Numbered from the stretch's first letter, positions 18,181 to 27,819 are shown. The stretch: 64,000 nt of DNA from Allomuricauda sp. F6463D (GCF_023015965.1 NZ_JALKAN010000002.1:744001-808000), one strand, 5' to 3'. Program-made: numbers and translations. Notes: generated by a model not told the origin, from the sequence alone.

Positions 18181-19049
18181 CTTCTTTTAAAATACCCCAA
18201 TAGTTTTTTCACATAACTTTCATCGGTACGGCAATTGATAACCCCACATCCTGATTTGTTAAAGGAGTTGATGAAGTAGGCCACCTTGTCTTTATAGTGT
18301 TGTCCGTAAGCTGACCTCACTTGTTTGGATTGTGTGTTCACCAACTGAATTTCTCCTGTTTCGGCATCCTGCATTTGTACCATTCCTAGATTAGGGATGG
18401 TTTCTTCACGTTGATCAAAAACTCGAATTCCCGTAACATCGTGTTTGTTGCCCACAATGCGTAGTGTATTGTCGTAGTCATCAGCAATAAAATCTGAAAG
18501 CACAAATACAATGGCTTTTTTCTTCATCACATTGGTGAGGAACTTTAATGCTTCAGCGAGATCGGTTTGGTTGCTTTTAGGCTGAAATTCCAATAACTCG
18601 CGAATAATACGGAGCACATGGCTTTTTCCTTTTTTGGGAGGTATAAAAAGTTCTACATCGTCCGAAAATAGAATAACCCCGACCTTATCGTTGTTCTGCA
18701 ATGCAGAAAAGGCCAGTGTAGCGGAAATCTCGGTGATTATTTCTTTTTTAAATTGGTTGGAAGTTCCAAATAGTTCCGACCCGCTCACATCTACCATGAG
18801 CATCATGGTAAGTTCGCGCTCTTCTTCGAAAACTTTTACGTAAGGTTCATTGTAGCGTGCTGTAACGTTCCAGTCAATACTTCTTACATCATCACCGAAC
18901 TGGTACTGGCGCACCTCGCTGAACGTCATCCCCCTTCCTTTGAACGTGGAGTGGTATTCCCCACCAAAAATATGGTCGGAAAGACGTCGCGTCTTTATTT
19001 CAATCTTGCGTACTTTTTTTAGTAGTTCCTTTGTATTCATTTGGTTCAA
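18177..19049 (-). CDS. DUF58 (VWA-like) protein of the bat operon
   Basis: A soluble 290-residue protein (287 if the ATG at 19040 is used). The DUF58 signature FSEVRQYQFGDDVRSIDWNVTARYNEPYVK is spread over about residues 43-73 and is followed by a VWA-like fold with MLMVDVSGSELFG. DUF58 proteins are nearly always encoded next to MoxR ATPases and VWA proteins, as here (moxR ends 60 bases upstream). MoxR is thought to act as a chaperone-like ATPase on such VWA partners. Confidence 0.93.
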   Translation of the reverse strand: MNQMNTKELLKKVRKIEIKTRRLSDHIFGGEYHSTFKGRGMTFSEVRQYQFGDDVRSIDWNVTARYNEPYVKVFEEERELTMMLMVDVSGSELFGTSNQFKKEIITEISATLAFSALQNNDKVGVILFSDDVELFIPPKKGKSHVLRIIRELLEFQPKSNQTDLAEALKFLTNVMKKKAIVFVLSDFIADDYDNTLRIVGNKHDVTGIRVFDQREETIPNLGMVQMQDAETGEIQLVNTQSKQVRSAYGQHYKDKVAYFINSFNKSGCGVINCRTDESYVKKLLGYFKRR

Positions 19050-19109
19050 AAAAATAGGTTTTCGGGTTGGTCAAAAGTATTGCTACTTGTTCCGATAAAC
19101 ATTGAACCG

Positions 19110-20111
19110 TTAAGGCACTTCAACTTCGTTTACGATCTTGTTTATGATTTCTTCGGAAGTAATGTTTTCTGCCTCGGCCTCGTAGGTGATTCCGATTCGG
19201 TGACGGAGCACGTCATGTATTACAGCCCTAACATCTTCTGGCACCACATAGCCCCTTCGTTTGATGAATGCGTAACATTTGGATGCTTTTGCTAAATTAA
19301 TGCTGCCCCTTGGAGATGCACCAAAACTGATAAGTGGCTTTAAACTCTCTAAATTATATTTTTCTGGGTAACGTGTAGCGAAGATGAGGTCGAGTATATA
19401 TTTTTCAATTTTTTCGTCCATATAAACCTCACCAACAGTTTCTTGGGCCCTTAGGATTTGTTCCAAGGAAATTACGGGTTTAATGGCCTCGGTCTTGCCC
19501 TTGAGGTTTTGTCGGATAATGAGTTGCTCCTCGTTGAGTTTGGGATAGTCAATTACCGTTTTTAACATAAACCTGTCCACCTGTGCTTCAGGAAGGGGAT
19601 AAGTACCTTCTTGTTCCACAGGGTTTTGGGTAGCCATTACTAAAAATGGCGCATCCAATATAAATGTTTCGTCACCAATGGTTACCTGCTTTTCTTGCAT
19701 GGCCTCCAAAAGTGCTGATTGCACTTTTGCTGGAGCCCTGTTTATCTCATCTGCCAGAACAAAGTTGGCAAAAATCGGCCCTTTTTTAATGGAGAAATCA
19801 TTCTCTTTCATATTAAAAATAAGCGTACCGACAACATCAGCTGGCAAAAGGTCGGGCGTAAACTGTATTCTGCTAAAACTTCCTTTTACTGCTTTTGCCA
19901 AAGAGTTGATGGCCAATGTTTTTGCCAGGCCGGGAACACCTTCGAGAAGTATGTGGCCTTTTCCCAAAAGACCAATGAGCAGACGCTCTACCATGTGGTT
20001 CTGCCCCACAATCGCCTTGTTCATCTCTATGGTTAAAAGGTCAATGAAAGCGCTTTCTTGAGCGATTTTTTCATTCACAGCACTAATATCAATAGTAGTG
20101 TTTTCTTCCAT
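19110..20111 (-). CDS. moxR: MoxR family AAA+ ATPase
   Basis: First gene of the bat operon. The 333-residue protein has a Walker A GVPGLAKT (residues 58-65), Walker B VLADE (118-122), sensor 1 in MATQNPVEQEGTYPLPEAQ and a C-terminal lid domain with SFGASPRGSINLAKA. Cytoplasmic ATPase thought to remodel or insert metal into VWA-containing partners; the operon encodes three such partners (DUF58, BatA, BatB). The full-length start at 20111 leaves 159 bases to the divergent aldo/keto reductase gene. Confidence 0.95.
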   Translation of the reverse strand: MEENTTIDISAVNEKIAQESAFIDLLTIEMNKAIVGQNHMVERLLIGLLGKGHILLEGVPGLAKTLAINSLAKAVKGSFSRIQFTPDLLPADVVGTLIFNMKENDFSIKKGPIFANFVLADEINRAPAKVQSALLEAMQEKQVTIGDETFILDAPFLVMATQNPVEQEGTYPLPEAQVDRFMLKTVIDYPKLNEEQLIIRQNLKGKTEAIKPVISLEQILRAQETVGEVYMDEKIEKYILDLIFATRYPEKYNLESLKPLISFGASPRGSINLAKASKCYAFIKRRGYVVPEDVRAVIHDVLRHRIGITYEAEAENITSEEIINKIVNEVEVP

Positions 20112-20270
20112 TATAAACTTTTATTGTTTGGTGTTAATGTCGGGGTTTTTACTAAGGTGTGCAAAATGAAAATTTATTTAAAACCTAGCTGTTAATTAAT
20201 GGTTAAAAAAAACGCTAAACCCCTAGTTTTATGAAGGATTTAAGGGTTTAATTTTATACTTTCAGCACTT

Positions 20271-21143
20271 ATGGAACGGACAACGAATTTTTCCCGCATT
20301 ATATCCGGGGCGATGACATGGGGGAGTTGGGGTAAAAAACTTTCTAAAAATGAAATGATCGACCTGATGAACCATAGCCTTACCTGTGGTCTTACCACGT
20401 TTGATCACGCCGATATTTATGGTAGTTATTCCACTGAAAGTGATTTTGGAAAAGCTTTTGTAGATAGCGGAATAAAAAGGGAAGATATCCAGCTTCTTAC
20501 CAAATGTGGAATTCAAATGACTCGTGGAAGAGATAATCGAATCAATCATTACCAATATGATAGTGATTATATTATATGGTCTGCGGAAGAATCTTTAAAG
20601 AAGCTGAAAGCGGACTATTTAGATTTTTTTCTTATTCACAGGCCAAGTCCTTTGATGCAACCGGAAGAAGTGGCCGAAGCAATACAACAGTTGTTGCATA
20701 GTGGAAAGATAAAACAGTTCGGAGTGTCCAATTTTACACCTTCCCAAATGACTATGTTAGAAAAATCCATACCTATTTTGGGAAATCAGGTAGAATTTTC
20801 CTTAACGCACCACGACCCCATGTACGATGGCACCTTTGATGATTGTATTGCCAATAATAGAACAGCCATGGCATGGAGCCCGCTAGGTTTATATTTTAAG
20901 GAAAAGAACGAGCAGGTTAACCGGATAAAAGAGGTTATGGAACCATTAATGGAGAAATATGATGCAGACGAGAGCCAGTTACTTTTGGCTTGGATTCTTA
21001 AACATCCAGCAAAAGTGCACCCTGTTATTGGAACAACAAACAAACAACGAATGCAGTTGGCAGCAATGGCCAGCACAATAGAAATGGAACCTCAAGATTG
21101 GTTCGCCCTTTTGGTGGCAAGCCAAGGACATGATGTACCTTAA
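20271..21143 (+). CDS. Aldo/keto reductase
   Basis: NADPH-dependent carbonyl reductase of 290 residues, close to the YdhF-type branch. The catalytic tetrad is present: Asp45 and Tyr50 in FDHADIYGSYS, Lys78 in LLTKCG and His123 in FLIHRPSP. The C-terminal cofactor loop VIGTTNKQRM is typical. It is the first gene of a three-gene plus-strand unit, 11 bases before the SDR gene. The substrate is not predictable. Confidence 0.93.
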   Translation: MERTTNFSRIISGAMTWGSWGKKLSKNEMIDLMNHSLTCGLTTFDHADIYGSYSTESDFGKAFVDSGIKREDIQLLTKCGIQMTRGRDNRINHYQYDSDYIIWSAEESLKKLKADYLDFFLIHRPSPLMQPEEVAEAIQQLLHSGKIKQFGVSNFTPSQMTMLEKSIPILGNQVEFSLTHHDPMYDGTFDDCIANNRTAMAWSPLGLYFKEKNEQVNRIKEVMEPLMEKYDADESQLLLAWILKHPAKVHPVIGTTNKQRMQLAAMASTIEMEPQDWFALLVASQGHDVP

Positions 21144-21154
21144 TTAAAAATTAT

Positions 21155-21910
21155 ATGGGAAAAACAGCATTGATAACTGGTGCAACCAGTGGTATTGGAA
21201 GAGCAACGGCCGAACTTTTTGCAAAACAAGGATTCAATTTAATCCTTTGTGGGCGCAGAAAAGAACGATTGGAAAATCTTAAAAACGAATTGGGAAGGGA
21301 CACGGCAATTTTCACCCTAAATTTTGATGTGCGAAATAGAGAAGACGTTTTTGAGGCAATTGAAAGTTTGCCCAAAGATTTTTCAGACATAGATATTTTA
21401 ATCAATAATGCAGGAAATGCACATGGATTGGAACCTATAGATAAGGGTAATCCGGATGATTGGGATGCTATGCTGGACATCAATGTAAAAGGGTTGTTGT
21501 ATATGTCCAAAGCGATTATCCCTAAAATGGTGGGGCGGAAAAGCGGTCATATAATTAATATAGGTTCTATAGCAGGCAAGGAGGTTTACCCCAACGGAAA
21601 TGTTTATTGCGCAAGTAAACATGCTGTGGATGCCATCAATCAAGGCATGAGGATAGATCTAAATGCCTATGGTATCCGTGTAGGAGCTGTAAACCCAGGC
21701 ATGGTGGAAACCGAATTTAGCGATGTGCGGTTTAAGGGAGATACAGATAAGGCATCAAATGTGTATAAAGGCTTTCAACCGTTAAAATCAGAGGATATTG
21801 CCGATATTATTCTATTCGTAGTCACTAGACCATACCACGTTAACATAGCCGACCTTGTAGTAATGCCCACTGCACAGGCCAGCAGCACAATAGTGAAGAA
21901 GGAATTATGA
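21155..21910 (+). CDS. Short-chain dehydrogenase/reductase (YdfG-like)
   Basis: Classical SDR oxidoreductase of 251 residues: cofactor motif TGATSGIG (8-15), NNAG (84-87), and the catalytic Ser138, Tyr151 and Lys155 in SIAGKEVYPNGNVYCASKHA. It resembles the YdfG group that acts on 3-hydroxy acids such as serine or on malonic semialdehyde. Arg35-Arg36 after the second strand suggest NADP(H). It lies 11 bases after the aldo/keto reductase gene and shares an ATGA with the downstream AlbA_2 gene. Confidence 0.94.
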   Translation: MGKTALITGATSGIGRATAELFAKQGFNLILCGRRKERLENLKNELGRDTAIFTLNFDVRNREDVFEAIESLPKDFSDIDILINNAGNAHGLEPIDKGNPDDWDAMLDINVKGLLYMSKAIIPKMVGRKSGHIINIGSIAGKEVYPNGNVYCASKHAVDAINQGMRIDLNAYGIRVGAVNPGMVETEFSDVRFKGDTDKASNVYKGFQPLKSEDIADIILFVVTRPYHVNIADLVVMPTAQASSTIVKKEL

Positions 21911-23043
21911 TCAATAAACGCCTACTCGTAAAAAACCTACTTGCCCACAACGACGAGAATAGTTTTTACGACAAAAAGCGTTTTATATCCATTGGTGAAA
22001 AAGAAGGAAAAGCCAAGTTTTTAAAGCATGTATGTGCTTTGGCCAATAGTAACCCGAAGAACAACTCTTTTATAGTTATAGGGGTAGAGGACGAGGACAA
22101 TACTATAGTTGGTGTCGATTTTTTTGATGACAGCAAGATTCAGAACCTCGTCAATGCTTATTTGGACAATCCACCTTTGATTTCGTATGAGAATATCCCA
22201 TTTCCCCATTTGCACGAAGGGAAAGTTGTAGGATTGGTGACGATTAGGTCCAATGGAAAGGTATGTGCACTTAGAAAAAATATTTGGAAATACTATGGTG
22301 GTGCTGTTTTTTTTAGAGAAGGAAGTATAAGCCTGCCCAAAGCTTTTGATATTGATCTGAAGGACATCAACTCCGAAAAAGTGGCCACAATAGAGCAGCA
22401 TGCAAGAAACAACATTGAATTAACATTGGATGCGGTAATTAACTTCTTTAACACAAGACACCCAGACCTTACAAGTGATTATAAAGTTTTTAAAGAACAA
22501 TTTGTGGTCTGTTGGGCCGGTCACAAGAAGAGGATAAAGGGCAAAACATACTATTCAAGAGTGGATATTGAACTCATAAACGAACAGGTAAAACTTTTCT
22601 ATTCCGCTTTGGATGAAATTACTATTGATCATGATAACGATTCCTTCAAAACCTTGGAATATGTGCAACTGGGATTAGGTTCTCAACAAAAATATTATCC
22701 GTTGGAAGAAATGATGATTACCTTTTCGGATAATGGCAATTATACCATAAACAGTAAGTTGATATTTGAACCGCCACAATTTGATAAAAAAACACTTTTC
22801 CATGTTTACAATGCCAATAATGCATTGCTTCAAAAGCTTGAAAAGAAGATTCCATTGACCGAATCGGAATATACCGATATGACCCATTTACCAGCGACGT
22901 ATCTAATCTGTTATTTAAATGGTTTTGAGGAGGCTAAAGATAAAATGGACGGCTCCAGACAACTTTTAAAAGCTTACGATACCCATGTGTATCAATCCTT
23001 AAAAGAGTCGCTTCGAATACTCAGAAAGGTAAGGTATGCTTAG
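21907..23043 (+). CDS. AlbA_2/Schlafen-type DNA-binding domain protein
   Basis: A 378-residue soluble protein. The N-terminal half carries an AlbA_2 (Schlafen-like) domain: EGKAKFLKHVCALANSNPK...SFIVIGVEDEDNTIVGVD (about residues 30-70), followed by the VGLVTIRSNGKVCALRKN strand and FFREGS near residue 135. The C-terminal half (about 170-378) is not recognised. AlbA_2 proteins often act as regulators or in defence, but here the gene is coupled by 4 bases to an SDR gene in a metabolic setting, and its end overlaps the amylosucrase stop by 4 bases. Confidence 0.82.
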   Translation: MINKRLLVKNLLAHNDENSFYDKKRFISIGEKEGKAKFLKHVCALANSNPKNNSFIVIGVEDEDNTIVGVDFFDDSKIQNLVNAYLDNPPLISYENIPFPHLHEGKVVGLVTIRSNGKVCALRKNIWKYYGGAVFFREGSISLPKAFDIDLKDINSEKVATIEQHARNNIELTLDAVINFFNTRHPDLTSDYKVFKEQFVVCWAGHKKRIKGKTYYSRVDIELINEQVKLFYSALDEITIDHDNDSFKTLEYVQLGLGSQQKYYPLEEMMITFSDNGNYTINSKLIFEPPQFDKKTLFHVYNANNALLQKLEKKIPLTESEYTDMTHLPATYLICYLNGFEEAKDKMDGSRQLLKAYDTHVYQSLKESLRILRKVRYA

Positions 23044-24962
23044 GCCTTCTTTAGCCAGATTATCTGATAAGGAATCAACTCCAAAAGACCACTGCTTAAT
23101 CCAATTTTTTCACCAGACACCAAATCTAATGGTTCCCCTTTGCTGAAATACCCAAGTTTTTTAATCCAACTACTATCGATGACCTGAGGGTTTTCATCAA
23201 AATTACAAATAACAAGTAATCCTTTATTTTCTTGGGTCCTTTCAAATGATAAAATATGATTGTTCCCTGTGTGGTAAAGTTCAAGATTGTTCGTGTCAGC
23301 AAAAACAGGTTGTTCCTTTCTGGTTTTGATTAGTTTCTGCAAAGTTTGGAATATTTTGGACTCGGGAGAAATTTCGTTATTCAATTTGGAAATGACGTCC
23401 CAGTTTTGCATAGGGCGGTTTACCCAACGGTTATCTTCTTTTTTACTTACATCTTTTTTAAAGGAATAATCATTTAAGGTGCCTATTTCATCCCCTGCAT
23501 AAATCATGGGAATTCCACCAAATGCAAGGATGATCCCATGCATCATAATTATTTTTGCCACTGCTTGCTCCATCAGTCCTTCATTTTTAGTGGCAATTGC
23601 CTTTTCGAGCCCCAATAACGATGCGGCACTACCTGTAATGCGACCGTCCCCTGTTTTTGGATTGTACATAAATAGCATACCTGTTGCCGGTGACCAATCC
23701 AATCGTTGGCAATAATAATCCAATAAAAACTTTCGGTGCATTTCGGGGTTCCATCCCATTTCCTCAATCAGATGGTTTTCGTACCCCAATCCAATATCGT
23801 CATGGCAGCGGATGTAATTGGTCCACGTACAATCTTTTGGTTTTGCAGGAACGTGCATCAAACTTTTATAGAACAGTTCGGTTTTTTTGGTGGCTATGGA
23901 GTTCCATAAAAGCGCCATTAATGAAGCGTTATAGGCGACCTCGCATTCGTTGCCTCGTTTTTCTTCTTCCCCAAAATATTTTATAATGTCCGTAGGTGCC
24001 ACAATGGCCTCTGCCAATAATATGGTGCCAGGGGCAACAACTTGTAGGCACATTCGGAACAAGGAGATTAGGTTGTGAGCCTCTGGTAGATTTTGTGATG
24101 CGGTCCCTATTTTTTTCCAAAGAAATGCCAACGCGTCAAAGCGTACGACATCTACTCCCATATCTGTGAGTTTTACCAAATTGGTAAGCATCTCCAAAAA
24201 TACTTCGGGATTGGAATAGTTAAGATCCCACTGGTAGTTGTTGAAAACTGTCATCACCCACCTTTTCATTTCGGGGACATAGGTGAAGTTTCCAGGAGAA
24301 GTTTCGGGAAACACCTCGGGCAGCGTTTTTTCAAACTCCGCTGGGATGGTGGAATCTTCGAATGTGTAATAATAGTTCTGGTATTTTTTATCACCTTTCA
24401 TGGCTTTTTTAGCCCAGGAAAATTCGTTGGACGTATGGTTTACCACAAAATCCAACATTAAATAGATACCGTTTTTTCTAAAAGCTGAGGTCAGGGACAA
24501 TAAATCTTCCTTGGAACCATATTTTTTATCCACTTGGAGGTAATTGTTCACCGCATAACCGCCATCACTCTCTCCCTTTGGCCTGGTGGTTATGGGCATA
24601 AGGTGTAAAAAGTTAACTCCCAATTTTTTAAAGTAAGGTATTCTTTTATGCAGCCCTTTAAGGTCTTTATTGAAATGCTCCACATACAATTGCATGCCAA
24701 CGATCTTCTCCGACTGGTACCAATTGCCGGATTTTAAACGATCAAAATCTTGTTGTTTTAATTCTTCCGGTCTAAGCGTAAATAATTTGGGCAGCAGGTC
24801 CAACAATTTTTGAAAGTGCTTTTGATGCTGTTGTTCTGGATACAAGGAGAAAAACTGTTTTTGTATCAAGGTTATGTTTGTGGCCAACCTTAGATCAAAG
24901 AGTTCTTTATTGTTTTTGCTCTTTTTTTGGGAGAACAGTTTATGTAAGCTGGTTTGGTTCAT
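23040..24962 (-). CDS. Amylosucrase-type glycoside hydrolase family 13 (GH13_4)
   Basis: A 640-residue alpha-amylase superfamily enzyme. An N-terminal helical domain (1-90) before the barrel and the length fit amylosucrase, which turns sucrose into alpha-1,4-glucan plus fructose. The active site matches: Arg274 and the nucleophile Asp276 in VVRFDALAFLWK, acid/base Glu318 in LLAEAIVAP, and His387-Asp388 in RCHDDIGLGY; the double Asp and the IVAP/VHP segment are amylosucrase-like. No signal peptide, so it works on cytoplasmic sucrose. It lies 5 bases after a fructokinase gene, which supports sucrose as substrate. Sucrose hydrolase is the main alternative. Confidence 0.88.
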   Translation of the reverse strand: MNQTSLHKLFSQKKSKNNKELFDLRLATNITLIQKQFFSLYPEQQHQKHFQKLLDLLPKLFTLRPEELKQQDFDRLKSGNWYQSEKIVGMQLYVEHFNKDLKGLHKRIPYFKKLGVNFLHLMPITTRPKGESDGGYAVNNYLQVDKKYGSKEDLLSLTSAFRKNGIYLMLDFVVNHTSNEFSWAKKAMKGDKKYQNYYYTFEDSTIPAEFEKTLPEVFPETSPGNFTYVPEMKRWVMTVFNNYQWDLNYSNPEVFLEMLTNLVKLTDMGVDVVRFDALAFLWKKIGTASQNLPEAHNLISLFRMCLQVVAPGTILLAEAIVAPTDIIKYFGEEEKRGNECEVAYNASLMALLWNSIATKKTELFYKSLMHVPAKPKDCTWTNYIRCHDDIGLGYENHLIEEMGWNPEMHRKFLLDYYCQRLDWSPATGMLFMYNPKTGDGRITGSAASLLGLEKAIATKNEGLMEQAVAKIIMMHGIILAFGGIPMIYAGDEIGTLNDYSFKKDVSKKEDNRWVNRPMQNWDVISKLNNEISPESKIFQTLQKLIKTRKEQPVFADTNNLELYHTGNNHILSFERTQENKGLLVICNFDENPQVIDSSWIKKLGYFSKGEPLDLVSGEKIGLSSGLLELIPYQIIWLKKA

Positions 24963-24967
24963 TTACT

Positions 24968-25906
24968 TTAAAGCTGTTCTTTTGATGGCAAGGCCACAAT
25001 GGCTCCATAGTTTGTGGTTGTAATTGCCCCCGCTTTGTTTGCGGTGACGACCATTTTTTCCACTAAATCAAAATTATCCACAACAGAATCAAAATTACCA
25101 AGATCTGAAATCTGATACAACAAACATCCTACAAAGGCATCTCCAGCACCTGTGGTGTCAACGGGGTTAACTTGTATACTGGGAATTACCTTTTTTAAAC
25201 CGTTCATACTTAAAAGGGTACCATCTTTTCCCAGGGTAATGGCAATAATTTTTGTACCGGCCTTATGTAGTTCCTCACACGCTTCCTCTATGTTTTCCTT
25301 GCCCGATAATAATTGAGCCTCTTCTAGGCTAAATTTGCACAAATGTGATTTTTCGACAAAGGGCATGCACTTTTTTATGAAAGTTTCCTCATCATCCTTC
25401 CAAAGGTCGCTTCTAAAATTGGGGTCAAAACTGATGAACATTTCTTTGGTAAGACCATCAAAAAGATATTTGGTATATGTTTTTTCCAAGGAACCTCCCA
25501 AAAGAGCGGTTGCAGCGCCTAAATGAAGAATGTTTCCAGAAATATTTTTTCTAAGGGCAGGATTGTACTTTAACTCTTTATCCGCACCTCTACTAAATAC
25601 AAAATCGCGTTCTCCCTCCTTGGATAAAGAAACAAAGGCAAGTGTGGTAAAAGTCTCCGATAATTGGGTCAAAGAGATATCTACTCCTTCTTTTTTTAAT
25701 GTTTCCAGCAGAAATTTTCCAAAGGGGTCATCTCCTACACAACCGATAAAAACGGCATTACCTCCTAATTTGGATATAGCACAGGCCACGTTGGCAGGTG
25801 CCCCACCTGCTTTTTTGGTAAAATCGTTTGCTTTAGAAAGATCACTTCCTTGCCGTTCAGCAACAAAATCAATCAATACCTCGCCAATGCAATAAACTTT
25901 TTTCAT
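24968..25906 (-). CDS. PfkB family carbohydrate kinase, probable fructokinase
   Basis: Ribokinase-family sugar kinase of 312 residues from the ATG at 25906 (MKKVYCIGEVLIDF); an upstream ATG at 25933 would add nine unlikely residues. The first signature GGAPANVACAISKLGG and the catalytic/anion-hole motif DTTGAGDAFVGCLL are intact. With the amylosucrase gene 5 bases downstream, fructose is the likely substrate: fructose released from sucrose would enter glycolysis as fructose 6-phosphate. No transporter or regulator gene lies in the same unit. Confidence 0.92.
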   Translation of the reverse strand: MKKVYCIGEVLIDFVAERQGSDLSKANDFTKKAGGAPANVACAISKLGGNAVFIGCVGDDPFGKFLLETLKKEGVDISLTQLSETFTTLAFVSLSKEGERDFVFSRGADKELKYNPALRKNISGNILHLGAATALLGGSLEKTYTKYLFDGLTKEMFISFDPNFRSDLWKDDEETFIKKCMPFVEKSHLCKFSLEEAQLLSGKENIEEACEELHKAGTKIIAITLGKDGTLLSMNGLKKVIPSIQVNPVDTTGAGDAFVGCLLYQISDLGNFDSVVDNFDLVEKMVVTANKAGAITTTNYGAIVALPSKEQL

Positions 25907-26029
25907 AGAATTTCGAATTATTCTAAGGTACATAGAAAATTATACCATGTCCAAATAACGGTAATTTAAATTGTAGGTTAAATGATAGATAAAGACGCAG
26001 GGATTTTTCATCAGATAGCCATTTGTATG

Positions 26030-26037
26030 TAATTTTG
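26030..26037 (+). promoter_or_regulatory. Promoter -7 element of the metallophosphoesterase gene
   Basis: TAATTTTG, an exact TAnnTTTG match, ending 14 bases before the ATG at 26052. No clear -33 TTG at the usual spacing. Confidence 0.5.
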
Positions 26038-26051
26038 TAAAAAACTTTTCT

Positions 26052-26777
26052 ATGCGTACACTGGTGGTGGGCGATATCCATTCGGGAGTAAAGGCTTTGG
26101 ATCAATTAATGGAAAGAGCCAAAGTTACCGCGAAAGATCATATTATATTTTTGGGAGATTATGTAGATGGTTGGAGCACTGCGGTTGAAACTGTGGATTT
26201 TTTAATTCATTTAGAAAGCAAATACCGCTGTACATTTATTCGAGGTAACCACGACGAGCTTTGTAGGGAATGGTTGATACAACAAAAAGACAATCCACAA
26301 TGGTTGGCTCATGGAGGAACCGCTACTAAAAATTCTTATTTGAACGCGGATAGAAGTAAATGGAAATTGCATCTTAGGTTTTATGAAAAATTAAAGAACT
26401 ATTATCTGGCACAGGATAACCGATTGTACCTGCACGCAGGATACACCAATCTTAAAGGTATAGAATATGAGTATTTTGAGCAATCTTTCTATTGGGACAG
26501 GACATTGTGGGAACTCGCTACTGCAATCAACCCTAACCTTAAGCCTTCCGATTCAAAATTTCCAAAAAGGTTGACCCATTACAATGAAGTATTTATAGGT
26601 CACACACCAATTTCCAAAAAAGAGTTTGTAGAACCTGAGAAAAGGGCCAATGTTTGGAATGTGGATACCGGTGCCGCATTTATGGGAGGATTGACCATGA
26701 TGGATGTAGAAACCAAAGAATATTGGCAAAGTGACCCAGTACATACTTTTTATCCCGGAGAAATAGGAAGAAATTAG
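26052..26777 (+). CDS. Metallophosphoesterase, serine/threonine protein phosphatase type
   Basis: A 241-residue calcineurin-like phosphoesterase. The metal-site motifs run in order: GDIHSG (Asp8, His10), GDYVDG (Asp36), RGNHDE (Asn and His of the third motif) and the histidine motifs LHAGY and FIGHTPI. The layout matches bacterial PPP-type protein phosphatases and diadenosine tetraphosphatase-like enzymes; the target could be phosphoprotein or a nucleotide. Single gene with its own -7 element. Confidence 0.92.
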   Translation: MRTLVVGDIHSGVKALDQLMERAKVTAKDHIIFLGDYVDGWSTAVETVDFLIHLESKYRCTFIRGNHDELCREWLIQQKDNPQWLAHGGTATKNSYLNADRSKWKLHLRFYEKLKNYYLAQDNRLYLHAGYTNLKGIEYEYFEQSFYWDRTLWELATAINPNLKPSDSKFPKRLTHYNEVFIGHTPISKKEFVEPEKRANVWNVDTGAAFMGGLTMMDVETKEYWQSDPVHTFYPGEIGRN

Positions 26778-26823
26778 CGTTTTTTTCATTAAATTATAAT
26801 GATCTTTGTAAAAAACCCCATGT

Positions 26824-27819
26824 ATGTCGATTAAGAATGTAAGATTAGAAGTAATGCAGGCTATTGAGCCAAAAGTTGAAGGCTACATAAATGAATTTTT
26901 GATACCAGCGGAAAAAATATGGCAACCCACTGATTTTTTGCCAGATTCCCAAAGCGATAAATTTTTTGATGAAGTAGAGCAAATACGAGGTGAGGCAAAG
27001 GAATTGGGATATGATTTCTGGGTTACTCTTGTTGCGGACACCATCACCGAAGAAGCACTTCCCACATACGAGTCTTGGTTAATGGATGTTGAAGGTATTG
27101 ATCAGCATAATGGCAAGGACAATGGATGGAGCAAGTGGGTCCGTGCGTGGACAGCCGAGGAAAATAGACATGGAGATGTTTTGAATAAATACCTTTATTT
27201 ATCAGGCCGTGTAAATATGCGGGAGATTGAAATTACCACGCAACATTTAATCTCTGATGGATTTGATATAGGAACAGATAGGGATCCCTACAAAAACTTT
27301 GTGTACACCACTTTTCAAGAACTAGCCACCAATATCTCACATAAACGGGTGGGGAAAATGGCAAGAAAAAAAGGTAACACGTTGCTTGCAAAAATGTGTA
27401 CTATAATTGCAGGTGATGAAATGAGACACCATTTGGCCTATCGAGAATTTGTTAAAACGATAATGGCACAAGATCCAAACGGCATGGTATTGGCCTTTGC
27501 GGATATGATGAAAAAGAAAATTGTGATGCCCGCTCATTTTTTAAGAGAATCAGGTGGTAGTATTGGTGAAGCGTTTGAACAGTTTTCGAATTGCGCTCAA
27601 CGTTTGGGAGTATATACCGCACAGGATTATATTGACATTTTGAAAAAACTTAATGATTACTGGGATATAGGCAATCTAAGGGGGCTTTCCGAACAAGGAG
27701 AAAAAGCAAGGGTATATTTAATGAAATTGCCCGAACGGTTGCAGCGTATCTCTGAACGGATGCAGTTCTCTCAGGACCAGTATACATTTAAGTGGGTAGA
27801 GGCTAACGGGAAGCTGTAG
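26824..27819 (+). CDS. Acyl-ACP desaturase (stearoyl-ACP Delta9 type)
   Basis: Soluble ferritin-like di-iron desaturase of 331 residues that introduces a double bond into acyl chains bound to acyl carrier protein, for membrane fluidity. The two iron-binding motifs are present: EENRHG at residues 112-117 and DEMRHH in the second half, and the first-helix glutamate lies in TITEEALPTYE. It resembles plant and actinobacterial FAB2/DesA proteins. It stands alone 46 bases after the phosphoesterase gene; electron donors are not encoded nearby. Confidence 0.94.
   Translation: MSIKNVRLEVMQAIEPKVEGYINEFLIPAEKIWQPTDFLPDSQSDKFFDEVEQIRGEAKELGYDFWVTLVADTITEEALPTYESWLMDVEGIDQHNGKDNGWSKWVRAWTAEENRHGDVLNKYLYLSGRVNMREIEITTQHLISDGFDIGTDRDPYKNFVYTTFQELATNISHKRVGKMARKKGNTLLAKMCTIIAGDEMRHHLAYREFVKTIMAQDPNGMVLAFADMMKKKIVMPAHFLRESGGSIGEAFEQFSNCAQRLGVYTAQDYIDILKKLNDYWDIGNLRGLSEQGEKARVYLMKLPERLQRISERMQFSQDQYTFKWVEANGKL

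Noticed and set aside
20271..23043. Reading the AlbA_2 gene as part of a phage-defence system
   Set aside because: No nuclease, helicase, protease or toxin gene accompanies it; the coupled genes are ordinary reductases.
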